Positions 49,045-59,897 of a DNA stretch of 64,000 bases are shown here, in pieces; within the stretch, counting starts at the first letter, position 1; every line of letters starts with the position of its first letter. The DNA comes from Zhengitettix transpicula. Lineage: Eukaryota; Arthropoda; Insecta; Orthoptera; Tetrigidae. The notes below the pieces were generated by a model. The model worked only from the letters and a program-made list of their open reading frames with translations, did no database searches and was not told where the DNA came from. The DNA lies in NCBI GenBank assembly GCA_037074705.1, contig CM073591.1:80954532-81018531 (forward strand), in the 5' to 3' direction. Both the position numbers and the translations under genes were made by a program.

Positions 49045-51449
49045 AAACTTCATAGGCTACTCTGTAACGATAGTCATATTTTCTAATTGTTTAGTCAAGC
49101 AATAATTTCACTAATATAAAATATTAATTATAAGATTCCATGAATACTGCAGAAAAAGGCAATAATTCAATTATCTGTTCAAAGAATGAGACGAAGAAAT
49201 GAACGAAAGGAAAACTCAAAGTGAAAGTACTAAGCAGAACAAAAAATATCAAGGCAGGCTCAAACAGGTCAAAATACAGCTTGTTAAAAACTATTTGGGA
49301 ACAATGAACTTTAAATATTTTATTTTCCAAGCAATGAAGGCCGAAAAATTCGACACTTTTCGCATTGTTGTCGAAGAGGTAATGTGAAATTACCCCAGAT
49401 TTCGGTACAGGAAGAAACATTCCAAATTTATTTACTTTACAAACTTGTGAAGGAAAGTTATTAAACATTGTTGTGCAAAGACTGCAATTAAACATGGTCG
49501 TTTGGGACTCTCATATAAGAAAAAATAAAAATAATAATATCTTCATGACTAATAATTCTGTATACTTATCATATCAAGAAATTGATATAATGGAGAAAAA
49601 TTAATTGCCTCACCAAAACTCTTCTGAAATAAATATTGACAAAATAAATTATTGATGATAACTTTAATTGTAATAGTTTTCATAATGTGTTATTGTTATA
49701 TGAAGTACATAGTTGTTACTGCCCCGTGTCTTATTCACTGGAAGATTTAGATCAGTTTTTTATTATTGGGTTTCCGGATATTAACCTGTAGGCTTGCTTA
49801 AGATGATAAGCCGATATTCGGTGAGATGAGTGCTCCAAATGCGCCCCATTTGCATAAGTAATTCCTGGTTCTCAGTTTTCTACAATCCCCTCTTCATTCA
49901 AGAGAAACACATCGCTGACTGATTCGTACAGTTTGAAAATACTTAAACAACTACATGTTTTGTTTTACTAAACCTAGTGTAACAGCTTTTTTAATGTGTA
50001 GACATTTTCTTTAGGGCCGATTTTTCTAATACGAACATTTTTGACTAGAAAACAGAACTAATTAGTCTTCAGAGAACTGCTTATATTTTAAAACTCAATT
50101 TTGAATAAAAATCGTTCACATTTATATTCCTTAAAATTTAATAAATGAGCGTCGTTGATACGTTTATATTCGCGTACAATCGTAATGTGAGAGCTCATTT
50201 CGATTATATTTAATGAGTCCGTTATATCAAACGACCCATCAAAGGTTTCATTATTTCAAGGCACTCCCATTTTCGCCCCGCAGAACTTTTTAATTTTGAA
50301 AATTACAGTTGGTTTGGAAGGACGATATCGTTTGAATTATTCAGTGTCACTACCTGTTGAGCAGCCTCTGCTATGCCCCGAGGTATAAAACTCTCCCCTT
50401 GCTATTACGCCGGTTGGTCCGTAAACTTCTTGCTTCTTATTGGCTGCTACTGGAGAGAAATTTAAAACGAATCTGAGCGCATAATTCGGCGTGACGTGGC
50501 CATTACGGCTGGAGATGATGCTGGTTATTGAGCCAGCTCCTCTTATCACGTCGCGGAGCATCCAGGGCAGACGAGCGTGTCACGTTGCTGCTCATAACTG
50601 ATCCGTTACAAACTATATATTTGAAAAGCATCCAAAAATTATTTAAACTGTAGTTATTATTATTTAGAATTGTTAAAATAAATATTTAACGTGATATTTG
50701 CGACGGAAATGAGGCACTTGACGGTGACAACTCGAAAAAATACTGAATTACGGTTTTTGAGACATAAATCCCCGACAAAAGTACGTCATTATTAGTTTAT
50801 TTAGTAGTCAGTAAAATCTACAATATGCAAAAATATTTGACAGGGAATCGTAATTGAAAAATAAACTGATCCAACTGCGAAATCATTTTTCAATAAAGAG
50901 AGACAGTCGGATATACACTTCAGAGGAATCATATATATTAGCCGTTATCTCTTTCAAAATATTAAAGGTTATAGGATAAATAAATAAATAATTTAAATAT
51001 TTTCAAAACCATTTTCAATTAACAATATGGGAAGATTACGTAAGTTAGTTCCCGATTTACAAATAATTATTATAATGTAACATGAAATTAATTGACATAC
51101 TATTAATTAGCTTGTAAACTTCGCCACATATGGGATGACGTCACGGAACGTCACTGAGTTGCGTCAGCAATCTACTAAAGTGACACTTTCTCCATAACCT
51201 CACCACGATCAACAGTATTTTCTGCAAAGTCACTGAAAAATGAGTATCATTTAAATAATACATCTATCAGTAATTCAATATCTGTATCCAATTGCAATAC
51301 GTTTAAACCTATCACTTCTATCGAGAATTTATGTCATTTAGCATTTCTCCAGTTGTCTCATTCACGTGCCTCATTGCCGTCTCAACTATCGTGTGTCACT
51401 CTACATACTTATATAAAAATTCTAAATAATAATATCTACTTTTTAAATA
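49045..51449. other. Unassigned DNA, one GC-balanced patch
   Basis: Mostly AT-rich, with overlapping open frames at 49124-49495 that show no domains. At 50340-50580 the sequence is GC-balanced, with a 74-codon minus-strand frame and TGACGTGGCC; it may be unique host sequence, but nothing identifies it. Confidence 0.35.
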
Positions 51450-51624
51450 TTTTTTTTTTTTTTGGGGGGGGGGGGGGTAGTAACAGGATACATGAGTGTA
51501 ATCCACATAGTGGCAACTCCCCTTTAATAGCATAGGAAGTTATTTGAAAGGGGGCATGCGGAAGGGTAGATGAAGGTAGCCAAGGGTTAACTAGGGCCCC
51601 CGGGCTATGGTTTAATGATTCTAC
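51450..51624 (-). mobile_element. Retroposon copy with T14-G14 junction
   Basis: The 3' third of the hairpin-rich retroposon (TAACAGGATACATGAG to GTTTAATGATTCTAC). Its tail side is 14 T followed by 14 G (51450-51463, 51464-51477); on the element strand this reads C14 then A14 after the 3' end. No TSD was found. Confidence 0.85.
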
Positions 51625-51721
51625 GACATATGACATTGGCATCTAAAAACTACCTATGAAATGCATCAAACAAAATGGCGGCTATATAAAAAATTTTGAA
51701 GCTCTATAATCGTTATTTTTT

Positions 51722-52235
51722 GTTGTTTTTTTTGGTGTAGACAGGCTATGTATAGTGGCAACTCCCCTCTTATAGCATAGGAAAGGGATTTGAAAGGGGG
51801 GATGCGGAAGGGAGGAGGAAGGTAGCCAAGGGTTAACTAGGGCCCCCGGGCTATAGTTTAAGGATCCTACCCAGCATTCGCCTAAAAGTAATGCAGGACA
51901 AACACTATAAAAACCTGCATCGGGTAGGTCGGGCATTTGGTACTTGTCCCACTCCCTTCCGATGGCGGGAGAGGGGTTTGCTGTGGCGTCGCAGCATTCC
52001 TTTCTCCTATCTCGACCAGTTTAGGAGGCAGCTGGCTGACTATTCCAATAGAAATAGCGGACAACTCTTACCGTATGCTCAAGGTCTGCGACCCCGGAAC
52101 ATACACCTCTCAATACAGGCCGAGGTGCCTCGGCATATGGGAACCTTAGTTCAAAAAACCAGAGAGATGTGAAGGCATCCCCAAAGATAGCACCCGCCAG
52201 AGCTCTCTGGGAAGGTTTACTTGCGAGAGAATCCT
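51722..52235 (-). mobile_element. Hairpin-rich retroposon, ATACATAGCC subtype, interrupted
   Basis: A minus-strand copy with a T-run, GGTGTAGACAGGCTATGTAT (the 3' subtype also seen at 17.2 and 32.0 kb), and the body up to the 5' hairpin at ACTTGCGAGAGAATCC. The younger copy that follows is inserted in this hairpin and duplicates GCGAGAGAATCCT; the rest of the old flank resumes at 52796. Confidence 0.9.
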
Positions 52236-52782
52236 TTTTTTTTTTTTTAGGGCAACAGGCTACATGAGGGTAATCCACTATGGGCAACTCCCCTTTAATA
52301 GCATAGGAAGGGATTTGAAAGGGGGGATGCGGAAGGGTAGTGGAAGGTAGCCAAGGGTTAACTAGGGCCCCCGGGCTATGGTTTAAGGATCCTACTCGGC
52401 ATTCGCCTAAAGAAATGCAGGGAAAACCCTAGAAAAACCTGCATTGGGTAGGTCGGGCATTTGGTACTTGTCCCACGCCCTTCCGATGACGGGAGAGGAG
52501 TTTGCTGTGGGGACGCAGCTTACCCCTCGCCATGCCTTAGCCTGTTTAGGAGGCAGCTGGCCGACTATTCCAATAGGAATAGCGGACAACTCTTGCCGTA
52601 TGCCCAAGGTCTGCGACCCCGGAACATACACCTCTCAAAACAGACCCAGGTGCCTCGGCATGTGGGAACCTTAGTTCAAAAAAACCAGAGAGATGTGAGG
52701 GCATCCCCAAAGGTAGCCCCCGCCAGAGCTCTCTGGGAAGGTTCACCTGCGAGAAATCCTCTCGCAGGCTTCCTTGCCAGTC
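52236..52782 (-). mobile_element. Hairpin-rich retroposon, full-length, nested in an older copy
   Basis: 547 bp with the perfect 13-bp target duplication GCGAGAGAATCCT (52223-52235 and 52783-52795). It has a 14-base T-run tail, an intact 3' end (AGGGCAACAGGCTACATGAG) and a 5' hairpin CCTGCGAGA/TCTCGCAGG. It is very similar to the copy at 54333-54889, including the AGAGCTCTCTGGGAAGG block near the 5' end. Confidence 0.95.
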
Positions 52783-52795
52783 GCGAGAGAATCCT

Positions 52796-54319
52796 AAAAA
52801 TGATTGAAAGTAAATAAATCCTCTTTTTGGTTGAAACTGGGAGACATTACGCTTTGGCTGATCCTCGTAATAATGTTTATTACGCCCCGTTCTCTCTTAT
52901 TTGTAACGGCACGTTGTGTTCATACAGATGCTAGACCGAATAGAAAACATTTCATTATGAGCTCTATTGAGCACAATGATTTGAATTATGTGCTTTTACT
53001 GACTTATGCATGTCACTGGAATTTAAGTAACGATCAATGTGAAGCAGAAACTCCGTTAAGTGTAGAACATAAGTATGAAAAAAATTCTTACTTCAAGAAT
53101 AGCTTTTTTTAAAATAATGCCACCTCAGCCATAGGGATCAATTGTATCATTACTTCTTATGGTGGTAGATGACCTTATTCGGTATAGCGGTTTACGTTTT
53201 CCTGAACAAGGTATGTCATGGCCTTGCTATGGCGATTTTATTCTCACGATAGAAAGGCAGGTAATTATCTCTAATTAGCTGCAAGCTTGAGAGCTGCTGT
53301 AAATATTGACATCACGTGACATTTCCAGTGTTAGTCCCTCGGTTAATTTTGCAAAGTAGGAATAACCATTTTTACTTTACTGCCAGCCGCTTGAGGAACA
53401 GCAGGCGTAAATTATTGCTTATCTCATGAAATGGATTGTAGGGTTCTTTCCATTTAAGAACCATTATAATAAAATTTCTGGACATTTTTGTGTTACATAA
53501 GAAAAGCAATCATTTAAATTCTAATTAAAACTATAAAATAAAATCCATAGGTACCTTTTTAGAGATTCATTATTAATTATAGTCGCCATTATTAATTCCA
53601 TTAGTCCTCGGTTGACGAAATGGAATCCGTCATTACATTAAATTACAAATTGGTACTAGAAACTATGTTATGTTGAACATAAAATTTTCGCTGAACAATA
53701 TTTAGTATAATATTTAGACGTAATGTGAAAAGAAAAAGAAAATTAAATAAGTGACGACTCAGAACAACATGAAATTTGGCTTATAATTAAGTGACTATAT
53801 ATAATAAAAAGTTTTAATTTAACGTCTGTTTTGAATGAAGAAAATAATTGATGACCTAATATGAACAATTTTTATTTATCGAAACGTCGTCATAATATAA
53901 AAAAAAATGAAAAGTGTTGGAATAAGGTCAAGTTTTGTTTTATGAATAATTTAATATTTGCAGTAAGCTCACAATTTATATTCATAAATAATTCCTTAAA
54001 GACAAATAAAGCAATCACCGAGGAAAATAATTGTGGAACTACACGACAGGAAAGAAGTACAGAGTAACTCAAAACGCTTAGAAGCACATTCACATGCGGA
54101 CATGTCAATTCTCGCGGGTTAAAGTCGAGAAATCTGTCATTTCGTAGTAAATCCGATATGTACATGGAAAAAACAAATAAAAGAGCAGAAAAAAATTAAA
54201 CAGAAATTATGCAACTTAATAAATATAACTATTTTTTGCAAAAGTAACGCAAAGATAACTGATTTTCCCCATAATTTTTCACGTTATTCGCATAAATATA
54301 TTCATATAAGTATTTGGTT
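52796..54319. other. Unassigned DNA
   Basis: A 102-codon plus-strand frame (52804-53112) and two smaller frames have no recognisable domains. The rest is AT-rich. Confidence 0.35.
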
Positions 54320-54328
54320 ATATCTTAA

Positions 54329-54332
<4 letters not shown>

Positions 54333-54362
<30 letters not shown>

Positions 54363-54889
54363 GGCAATAGGCTACATGAGGGTAATCCACTTAGGGCAAC
54401 TCCCCTTTAATAGCATAGGAAGGGATTTGAAAGGGGGGATGCGGAAGGGTAGAGGAAGGTAGCCAAGGGTTAACTAGGGCCCCCGGGCTATATTTTAAGG
54501 ATCCTACCCGGCATTCGCCTAAAGGAATGCAGGGAAAACCTTAGAAAAACCTGCATCGGGTAGGTCGGGCATTGGGTACTTGTCCCACGCCCTTCCGATA
54601 GCGGGAGAGGAGTTTGCTGTGGGGACGCAGCTTACCCCTCGCCATGCCTTGGCCTGTTTAGGAGGCAGCTGGTCGACTATTCCAATAGGAATAGCGGACA
54701 ACTCTTGCCGTATGCCCAAGGTCTGCGACCCCGGAACATACACCTCTCAAAACAGACCGAGGTGCCTCGGCATGTGGGAACCTTAGTTCAAAAAAACCAG
54801 AGAGATGTGAGAGCATCCCCAAAGGTAGCCCCCGCCAGAGCTCTCTGGGAAGGTTCACCTGCGAGAAATCCTCTCGCAGGCTTACTTGC
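54333..54889 (-). mobile_element. Hairpin-rich retroposon, youngest-looking full-length copy
   Basis: 557 bp with the perfect 13-bp target duplication ATATCTTAAATAT (54320-54332 and 54890-54902). A pure run of about 28 T is the poly(A) tail on the element strand; such a long clean tail indicates recent insertion. The 5' hairpin has 9-bp stems at 54858-54866 and 54872-54880. Open frames on both strands are shadows of the repeat. Confidence 0.96.
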
Positions 54890-54939
54890 ATATCTTAAAT
54901 ATATCCAATTTATTAGATTTAAAAATGTATTTTTATATA

Positions 54940-55368
54940 GAGTCTGCGAGCGCCATTCTTTCGCAGACAATACCTGCGAGGGATGTTCTCTCGCAGGCAG
55001 AACCTTGTAGGAGAGATACGAAGTGGTTACCTTTTGAATTGGAATAGTCGGCCAGCTGCCTCCTAAACTGGTCGAGGCACGGAGAAGGGAATCCTGCGTC
55101 CCCACAGCAAACTCTTCTCCTCCATCGGAAGGGCGTGGGAGAAGTACCCAATGCCCGACCTACCTGATGCAGGTTTTTCTAGGGTTTTCCCTGCATTTCT
55201 TTAGGCGAAGGCCGGGTAGGATCTTTAAAATATAGCCCGGGGCCCTAGTTAACCCTTGGCTACCTTCCTCTACTCTTCCTCATCCCCCCTTTCAAATTCC
55301 TTCCTATGCTATTAAAGGGGAGTTGCCCAACGTGGATTACCCTCATGTAGCCTGTTGCCCTAAAAAAA
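54940..55368 (+). mobile_element. Hairpin-rich retroposon with internal deletion
   Basis: A plus-strand copy with the 13-bp target duplication GTATTTTTATATA / GTAATTTTATATA (54927-54939 and 55369-55381, one mismatch). It has two 5' hairpin-like units (TCTGCGAGCG...CGCAGA and CCTGCGAGGGATGTTCTCTC). It jumps from GGTTACCTTTTG straight to GAATTGGAATAGTCGGCC, losing about 130 bases including the GCCGAGG palindrome. Confidence 0.93.
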
Positions 55369-55381
55369 GTAATTTTATATA

Positions 55382-56690
55382 AAAAAATATTTTTATTGGT
55401 TATGTGTCCTTTTCTCAACTTAATGCACTATATAATAAGTTTTTGGTCGGGTTTTCATAATGGTAGTTTCCAAGTAATGCTATATAGATATACGCAATAA
55501 AGAGAATATTAAAGAATGACCTTGGAAAGGAAACACAATACACGTTTGACCTACTATAAGCATTAAATCGACACGCGATTTCTCGTTTGCTTTACTTTAT
55601 AACCTGTTAAATTCTATGGTAATCAAAACGAATGTATTTGCCCGTAATAATAAAACGTTAAGAGGTAAGCTGTAAATTACGAGTCGTTGGAAGTTTCATT
55701 GCGATCGTCGACCATTATCTTCTTCAAATTGAAAGTTCCATCGTGCGCTGTAAAACCAGAGGTTTCCTCTCTTAGTTGAGAATGAATGGGGACAATGATC
55801 TGGAAATATTTCCTACGTCGTTCACAAACACCGCATTTGTATGACTCGTACTCCCAATACACAGATTGGAGATTTTAGTTCGTTAGCAAAGACGTTTTTC
55901 CATATGACTAAACATATATATATTTAGAGAAGCACAGAAAAGAAAGGATCATGAAAAAAAGTTAAGATAGATTGTAACTCAGACTTTGACTGTTAAAAAG
56001 TTCTATTTTTCGTTCCGATAGCCCTGATGATGGGAATAATTATTTACAGTTTGAAATATATTTTCTTTAAGAATAAGTATTTTTTCTTGACTTTTAATCT
56101 CTCATGCATAACAATCTGTAAATTTTTAAAAATGTTTATAGATATTTAATGAATTTATTTATGATTTATAGATCATTTTTTAGTATTAATTTCGACGTTG
56201 TTTTGTTCACTTCCGTGGAAGTAGTTTCTTGCCTCTTCTCGATTCGAAATTGCAAGTAGGCCTTAACGTAAATCATATGAAACGCAACTAGTACCAATTA
56301 TTAATTTGATTCATTTAAATTTGCGAGTTTGTATTTGATTTGTACAGCAGCTATTTTATGGGATCAATTTATTTATAATCGTTTACGTATGTTACTTGGA
56401 GAAAACACAATTGACGGACTTTGGGGCGCTCACGCGAAAGTAGCAATTGGAAGGATAGTTAAAAGTTTTCTGGAACGACTCTTACCATGCTGTTTAGATG
56501 AAATCATGAGACCATTCACCGAAAGGAGGTCGTGAGAAAATTATTGATGAGAGAGGAATTTGAAAAAAATTATGGATGGAAGCATGGGGTGTGAGAATTA
56601 GGAGAAAAAAATGGAAGAGCATTATGGTGACAGTTCTAGAGTGGACGATATTGGAAGTATGCCAGAGAGAACCCGGCCTCTGAAAGCGAC
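55382..56690. other. Unassigned AT-rich DNA
   Basis: No gene or shared repeat recognised; the frame at 56329-56535 has no features. Confidence 0.35.
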
Positions 56691-56699
56691 TGAGGTCTA

Positions 56700-56835
56700 A
56701 CGAGCAGGGGATAGAAACTCTTACCGTATGACCACGGTATGAACACTCCGGAGCATCCAACTCTCAAAACTGAACGAGGACCCTCGTCTCGTGGGAAATG
56801 TTTAAAATCAGAGAGAGAAGAAGGCATCTCCGAGA
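56700..56835 (-). mobile_element. Retroposon 5'-half fragment, strongly diverged
   Basis: ACTCTTACCGTATGACCA, ACTCTCAAAACTGAACGAGG and AGAAGGCATCTCCGAG match the 5' half of the hairpin-rich retroposon on the minus strand, with much divergence. The 3' half expected to its left is not recognisable. Confidence 0.65.
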
Positions 56836-57078
56836 ATGCATGTGGGTAATCCACGTGGTGGCAACCCCTCTATAATAGCATAGGAAGGGATTTGAAAGGG
56901 AGGATGCGGAAGGGTAGAGGAAGGTAGGGTTAACTAGGAACCCCGGGCTATAGTTTAATAATCCTACCCGATATTCGCCTAAAGAAATGCAGGACAAACC
57001 CTAGAAAAAACCTGCATTAGGTAGGTCGGGCATTTGGTACTTGTCCCACGCCCTTCCGATAGCGGGAGAGGAGTTTTT
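56836..57078 (-). mobile_element. Hairpin-rich retroposon, 5'-truncated copy
   Basis: Runs from GCATGTGGGTAATCCACGTG to GCGGGAGAGGAGTTT, the 3' half of the family. Well conserved, so younger than the adjacent fragment at 56700. Confidence 0.88.
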
Positions 57079-57916
57079 ATCTTGACCACTAATGAACTTA
57101 CGAAAACATTTCGACTGAGAGACTTGAGCAGCCTGCGCAAAGCGAGTACTTTAATGTTTATTTGTATACATTGTCAGACCAAGTATCTTTCAGAAACAAA
57201 AAACCTCAAATACTTCAAGTGAAGTCCTGGCTGCATGTCTCAACATCCCCTAATTTTAGAGAGTCACAAGATAGTTTTTAATGTCAAAGAAATGTAATAC
57301 AATTATGATAAATATTATGTTTTAAATTTTGTTTGATATTTCTAAAGTTCATCAATTATTTTCAACCACCCCTCTCACTTACGTTTATGATCACCAATAA
57401 ATTTCGTTGTACCATAAGAATATTCCAAGCTTCATATAATAACTATCGTAACAATTCTATTTACCGCCTGGATGTACAGCCAAGTCGCAGGTTTTGCCGC
57501 GGCGACTAAAACTTTGTGTACGATGCGGAAGCGAAGCATTCCCACGAGGCCATAGCTAAAGCTTAAGGGTGTCAGCTCTGTCGTTCATTACGCGGCAATG
57601 ATTCTCAGCGTGCAAACAACTGTTGCGCTGCTACGGGGAGCACTAAGCCCTCTATTTCCCACAAATTCAGTGGAACGTCGCTGGTACGGTCACAACAAAC
57701 TACAAGTATCAGGTTAAACACGTCATGATTGCTGTGTGGTTAATGTTCAGTGACGTTCTACTTAATTTAGCACACCTAAAATTAGGAAAGATAGAATTGA
57801 CAACGGTTGTATTTATTTAAAATGCGAGTATTTTTGCAGAAGGAATAGAGCAGAGCTTGATCCTTGTAAGTAGAGAACTAAGTGAAGTGAACTTGAAAAT
57901 GCAGAGAATGGAGCCC
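57079..57916. other. Unassigned DNA with a GC-rich patch
   Basis: 57470-57700 is distinctly GC-rich (for example TTTTGCCGCGGCGACTA and GTTGCGCTGCTACGGGGAGC) and has no long open frame. It may be unique host sequence or an unrecognised repeat. Confidence 0.35.
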
Positions 57917-57929
57917 GACGTTAAATCAT

Positions 57930-58420
57930 TTTTTTAGGGCAACAGGCTACATGAGGGTAATCCACGTTGGGCAACTCCCCTTTAATAGCATAGGAAGGGA
58001 TTTGAAAGGGGGGATGCGGAAGGGTAGAGGGAGGTTGCCCCGGGCTATGGTTTAAGGATCCTACCCAGCATTCACCTAAAGAAATGCAGGGAAAACCGTA
58101 GTAAAAGCTGCATCAGGTAGGTCGGGCATTGGGTACTTGTCCCACGCCCTTCCGATAGCGGGAGAGGAGTTTGCTGTGGGGACGCAGCATTCCCTTCTCC
58201 GTGCCTCGACCAGTTTAGGAGGCAGCTGGCCGACTATTCCAATGGGAATAGCGGACAACTCTTAGCGTATGCCCAAGGTCTGTGACCCCGGAACATACAC
58301 CTTTCAGAAAAAGGCATCCCCAAAGGTAGCCCCTTCGTATCTCTCCTACAAGGTTCTGCCTGCGAGAGAACATCCCTCGCAGGTTACCTGCGAGGAACCC
58401 TCCCGCAGGCTTTAGCCCTT
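57930..58420 (-). mobile_element. Hairpin-rich retroposon, full-length copy with TSD
   Basis: 491 bp with the perfect 13-bp target duplication GACGTTAAATCAT (57917-57929 and 58421-58433). It has a short T-run tail and, at the 5' end, two successive hairpins (CCTGCGAGAG...CTCGCAGG and CCTGCGAGG...CCCGCAGG). About 60 bases of the middle (around AAGGGTTAACTAGG) and part of the 5' half are deleted. Confidence 0.95.
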
Positions 58421-58509
58421 GACGTTAAATCATAATATTAGATTCATTTTTTGGACGAAGTTAAATAAAAGTACAGCAGTAAATATCCTGGGTCAGTGTT
58501 TTCGAGAAA

Positions 58510-59110
58510 ATGAAATAAATCGAGTATCGAGCTGGCATGATTTTTTTTATGAAAGGCAATAGACCAACGAAAATCAGAAATGAATTTACGCTGTGTACGG
58601 AGATTCAGCACCATCATTTACCACGACAAAATTTTGGGTAGCTGAATGTGAACATAGCTTGCTGTAACTGCTCGGATGACTATGAACGTTCACAACGCCA
58701 AAAACTGCAAAAACCGACGAATAACATCCTTCAAGTGCACCAAAAACCGCTAGAAAACCGTCGAATTAAAGTGACGGAGATAGAAGAGGCTATGAATAGG
58801 TCAAATGAATATTTTTGTGATATTTTGAATCACTATTTAGGCATGAGAAAGCTGCCCGTATGTTGAGTGCCGCGTTTGCGAAAAACGTGTATGAATGATC
58901 ATTTCCAACGCTTTTCTGGCGAAATTCAGGCACAATAAAGTTTTGGCGCCGATAAATTTCAGTAGACGAAACTCGGATACATCATTATACAGCCGAAACA
59001 AAAACACGGTATAAACATTGGACATAGTGGGAATCGGCTCCAAAAAAAATCAAAACGGTTTTTTCAACTGGGGAAAGTAATTTCTGAAACTGTTATAACG
59101 GCGCATTTGA
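58510..59110 (+). pseudogene. Relic of a third mariner lineage
   Basis: Fragments in all three plus-strand frames match mariner transposase in the right order: IEYRAGMIFFMKGNRPTKI, then YAVYGDSAPSFTTTKFWVAE, then ENRRIKVTEIEEAMNRSNEY and ILNHYLGMRKLPVC, then the segment around the first catalytic Asp, now altered (ADKFQ, stop, TKLGYIII), and finally GKVISETV. The rest, with the second and third Asp, is missing, and no inverted ends were found. The wording resembles mauritiana-type mariners and differs from both other lineages here. It is clearly ancient. Confidence 0.8.
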
Positions 59111-59304
59111 CAATTAAATACGGAGTAGGAAAGAAATAAGAAGTAATTTTGAACAATTATATTTATTTAATATTTTTCTATTAACGTTTTTACAAAACTC
59201 AAAAGCTTTTAAGTTTTTTCAACTAAAAAGTGCCGTTGTGTCCCTCTATGCTCTACTTGGCACCTGAAGACAGGGAGATGGATCCAAACGGTTGTGTGGT
59301 ATTT

Positions 59305-59336
59305 ATATTATCACTTATTTTGTCTGTATTTGGCTA
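59305..59336. repeat. Single arm of the GCCAAATACAGACAAAA family
   Basis: TATTATCACTTATTTTGTCT followed by GTATTTGGCTA is almost identical to the right arm at 1560-1590. No left arm is present. Confidence 0.6.
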
Positions 59337-59339
59337 TCT

Positions 59340-59635
59340 TTCATAGGTTCTACGGTATTCAGCTGTGGGGCTGTGCCTGTGACACAGACATTAAGTGCAT
59401 ACAAACATTTCAAAATAGAGTGCTAACGAACTTCGTGAATGCCCCCTGGTATACCCGAAATTTAGATCTCCATAGGGATCTCCAGGTTCCCACCATAAAA
59501 GATGAAATAAAAACGTATTCTGGGAAACATGTAGCTAGGCTTCACCTCCACTTCATCCCAGTGATCCGAAAATGTTTGGAAAATTAACACCGTCCCAGAA
59601 TATTAAAAATAAGAAAACCATCTGATCTTGTGTAA
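59340..59635 (+). pseudogene. Jockey-like LINE, C-terminal end of the reverse transcriptase
   Basis: The frame reads FYGIQLWGCACDTDIKCIQT, FQNRVLTNFVNAPWYTRN, LDLHRDLQVPTIKDEIKTY, then a Leu-His rich stretch. After an in-frame TAA at 59585-59587 it continues HRPRILKIRKPSDLV with a stop at 59633-59635. The order YGIQLWG, NAPWY, HRDLQVPT and a final KxxPxDLV is the typical carboxyl end of Jockey-clade ORF2. Only this last tenth is present, so it is a strongly 5'-truncated and inactivated copy. Confidence 0.87.
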
Positions 59636-59897
59636 AGCGCAATGCGTGAGTGAAGTGTACAAAGACCGGAAAAATCTAGAAGACAACATTGGATAGTCGT
59701 TAAGTATTTGGTGGGCTTTCTTAAAATTACGGCTTAAACGTTAATTTTTAGTATTAAAATCTGTTATTGGGCGCCACCTACAAAGAAAATGTTATCTCTT
59801 GCAGGAAAGGGTCATTTCAATAAAAATAATGATTTAATTGATAAAAACAAGAATTTATCATTAAAAAACTAAATATCTACTCACACATTAACAATAA
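59636..59897. other. Unassigned DNA; probable 3' UTR of the LINE relic, then AT-rich
   Basis: The first 100 or so bases may be the LINE 3' untranslated region. GGGCGCCA at 59768-59775 resembles the reverse complement of a tRNA primer-binding site, but no LTR was seen beside it. Confidence 0.3.

Noticed and set aside
52407..52817. Several overlapping open frames of 60-118 codons on both strands
   Set aside because: They lie inside copies of the hairpin-rich retroposon and recur with the same wording in every copy; they are by-products of a GC-rich repeat with few stops, not genes.
59760..59780. GGGCGCCACC, whose complement GGTGGCGCCC resembles an LTR-retrotransposon primer-binding site
   Set aside because: No LTR ending in CA adjoins it, no polypurine tract or gag/pol frame is present, and the match is short.
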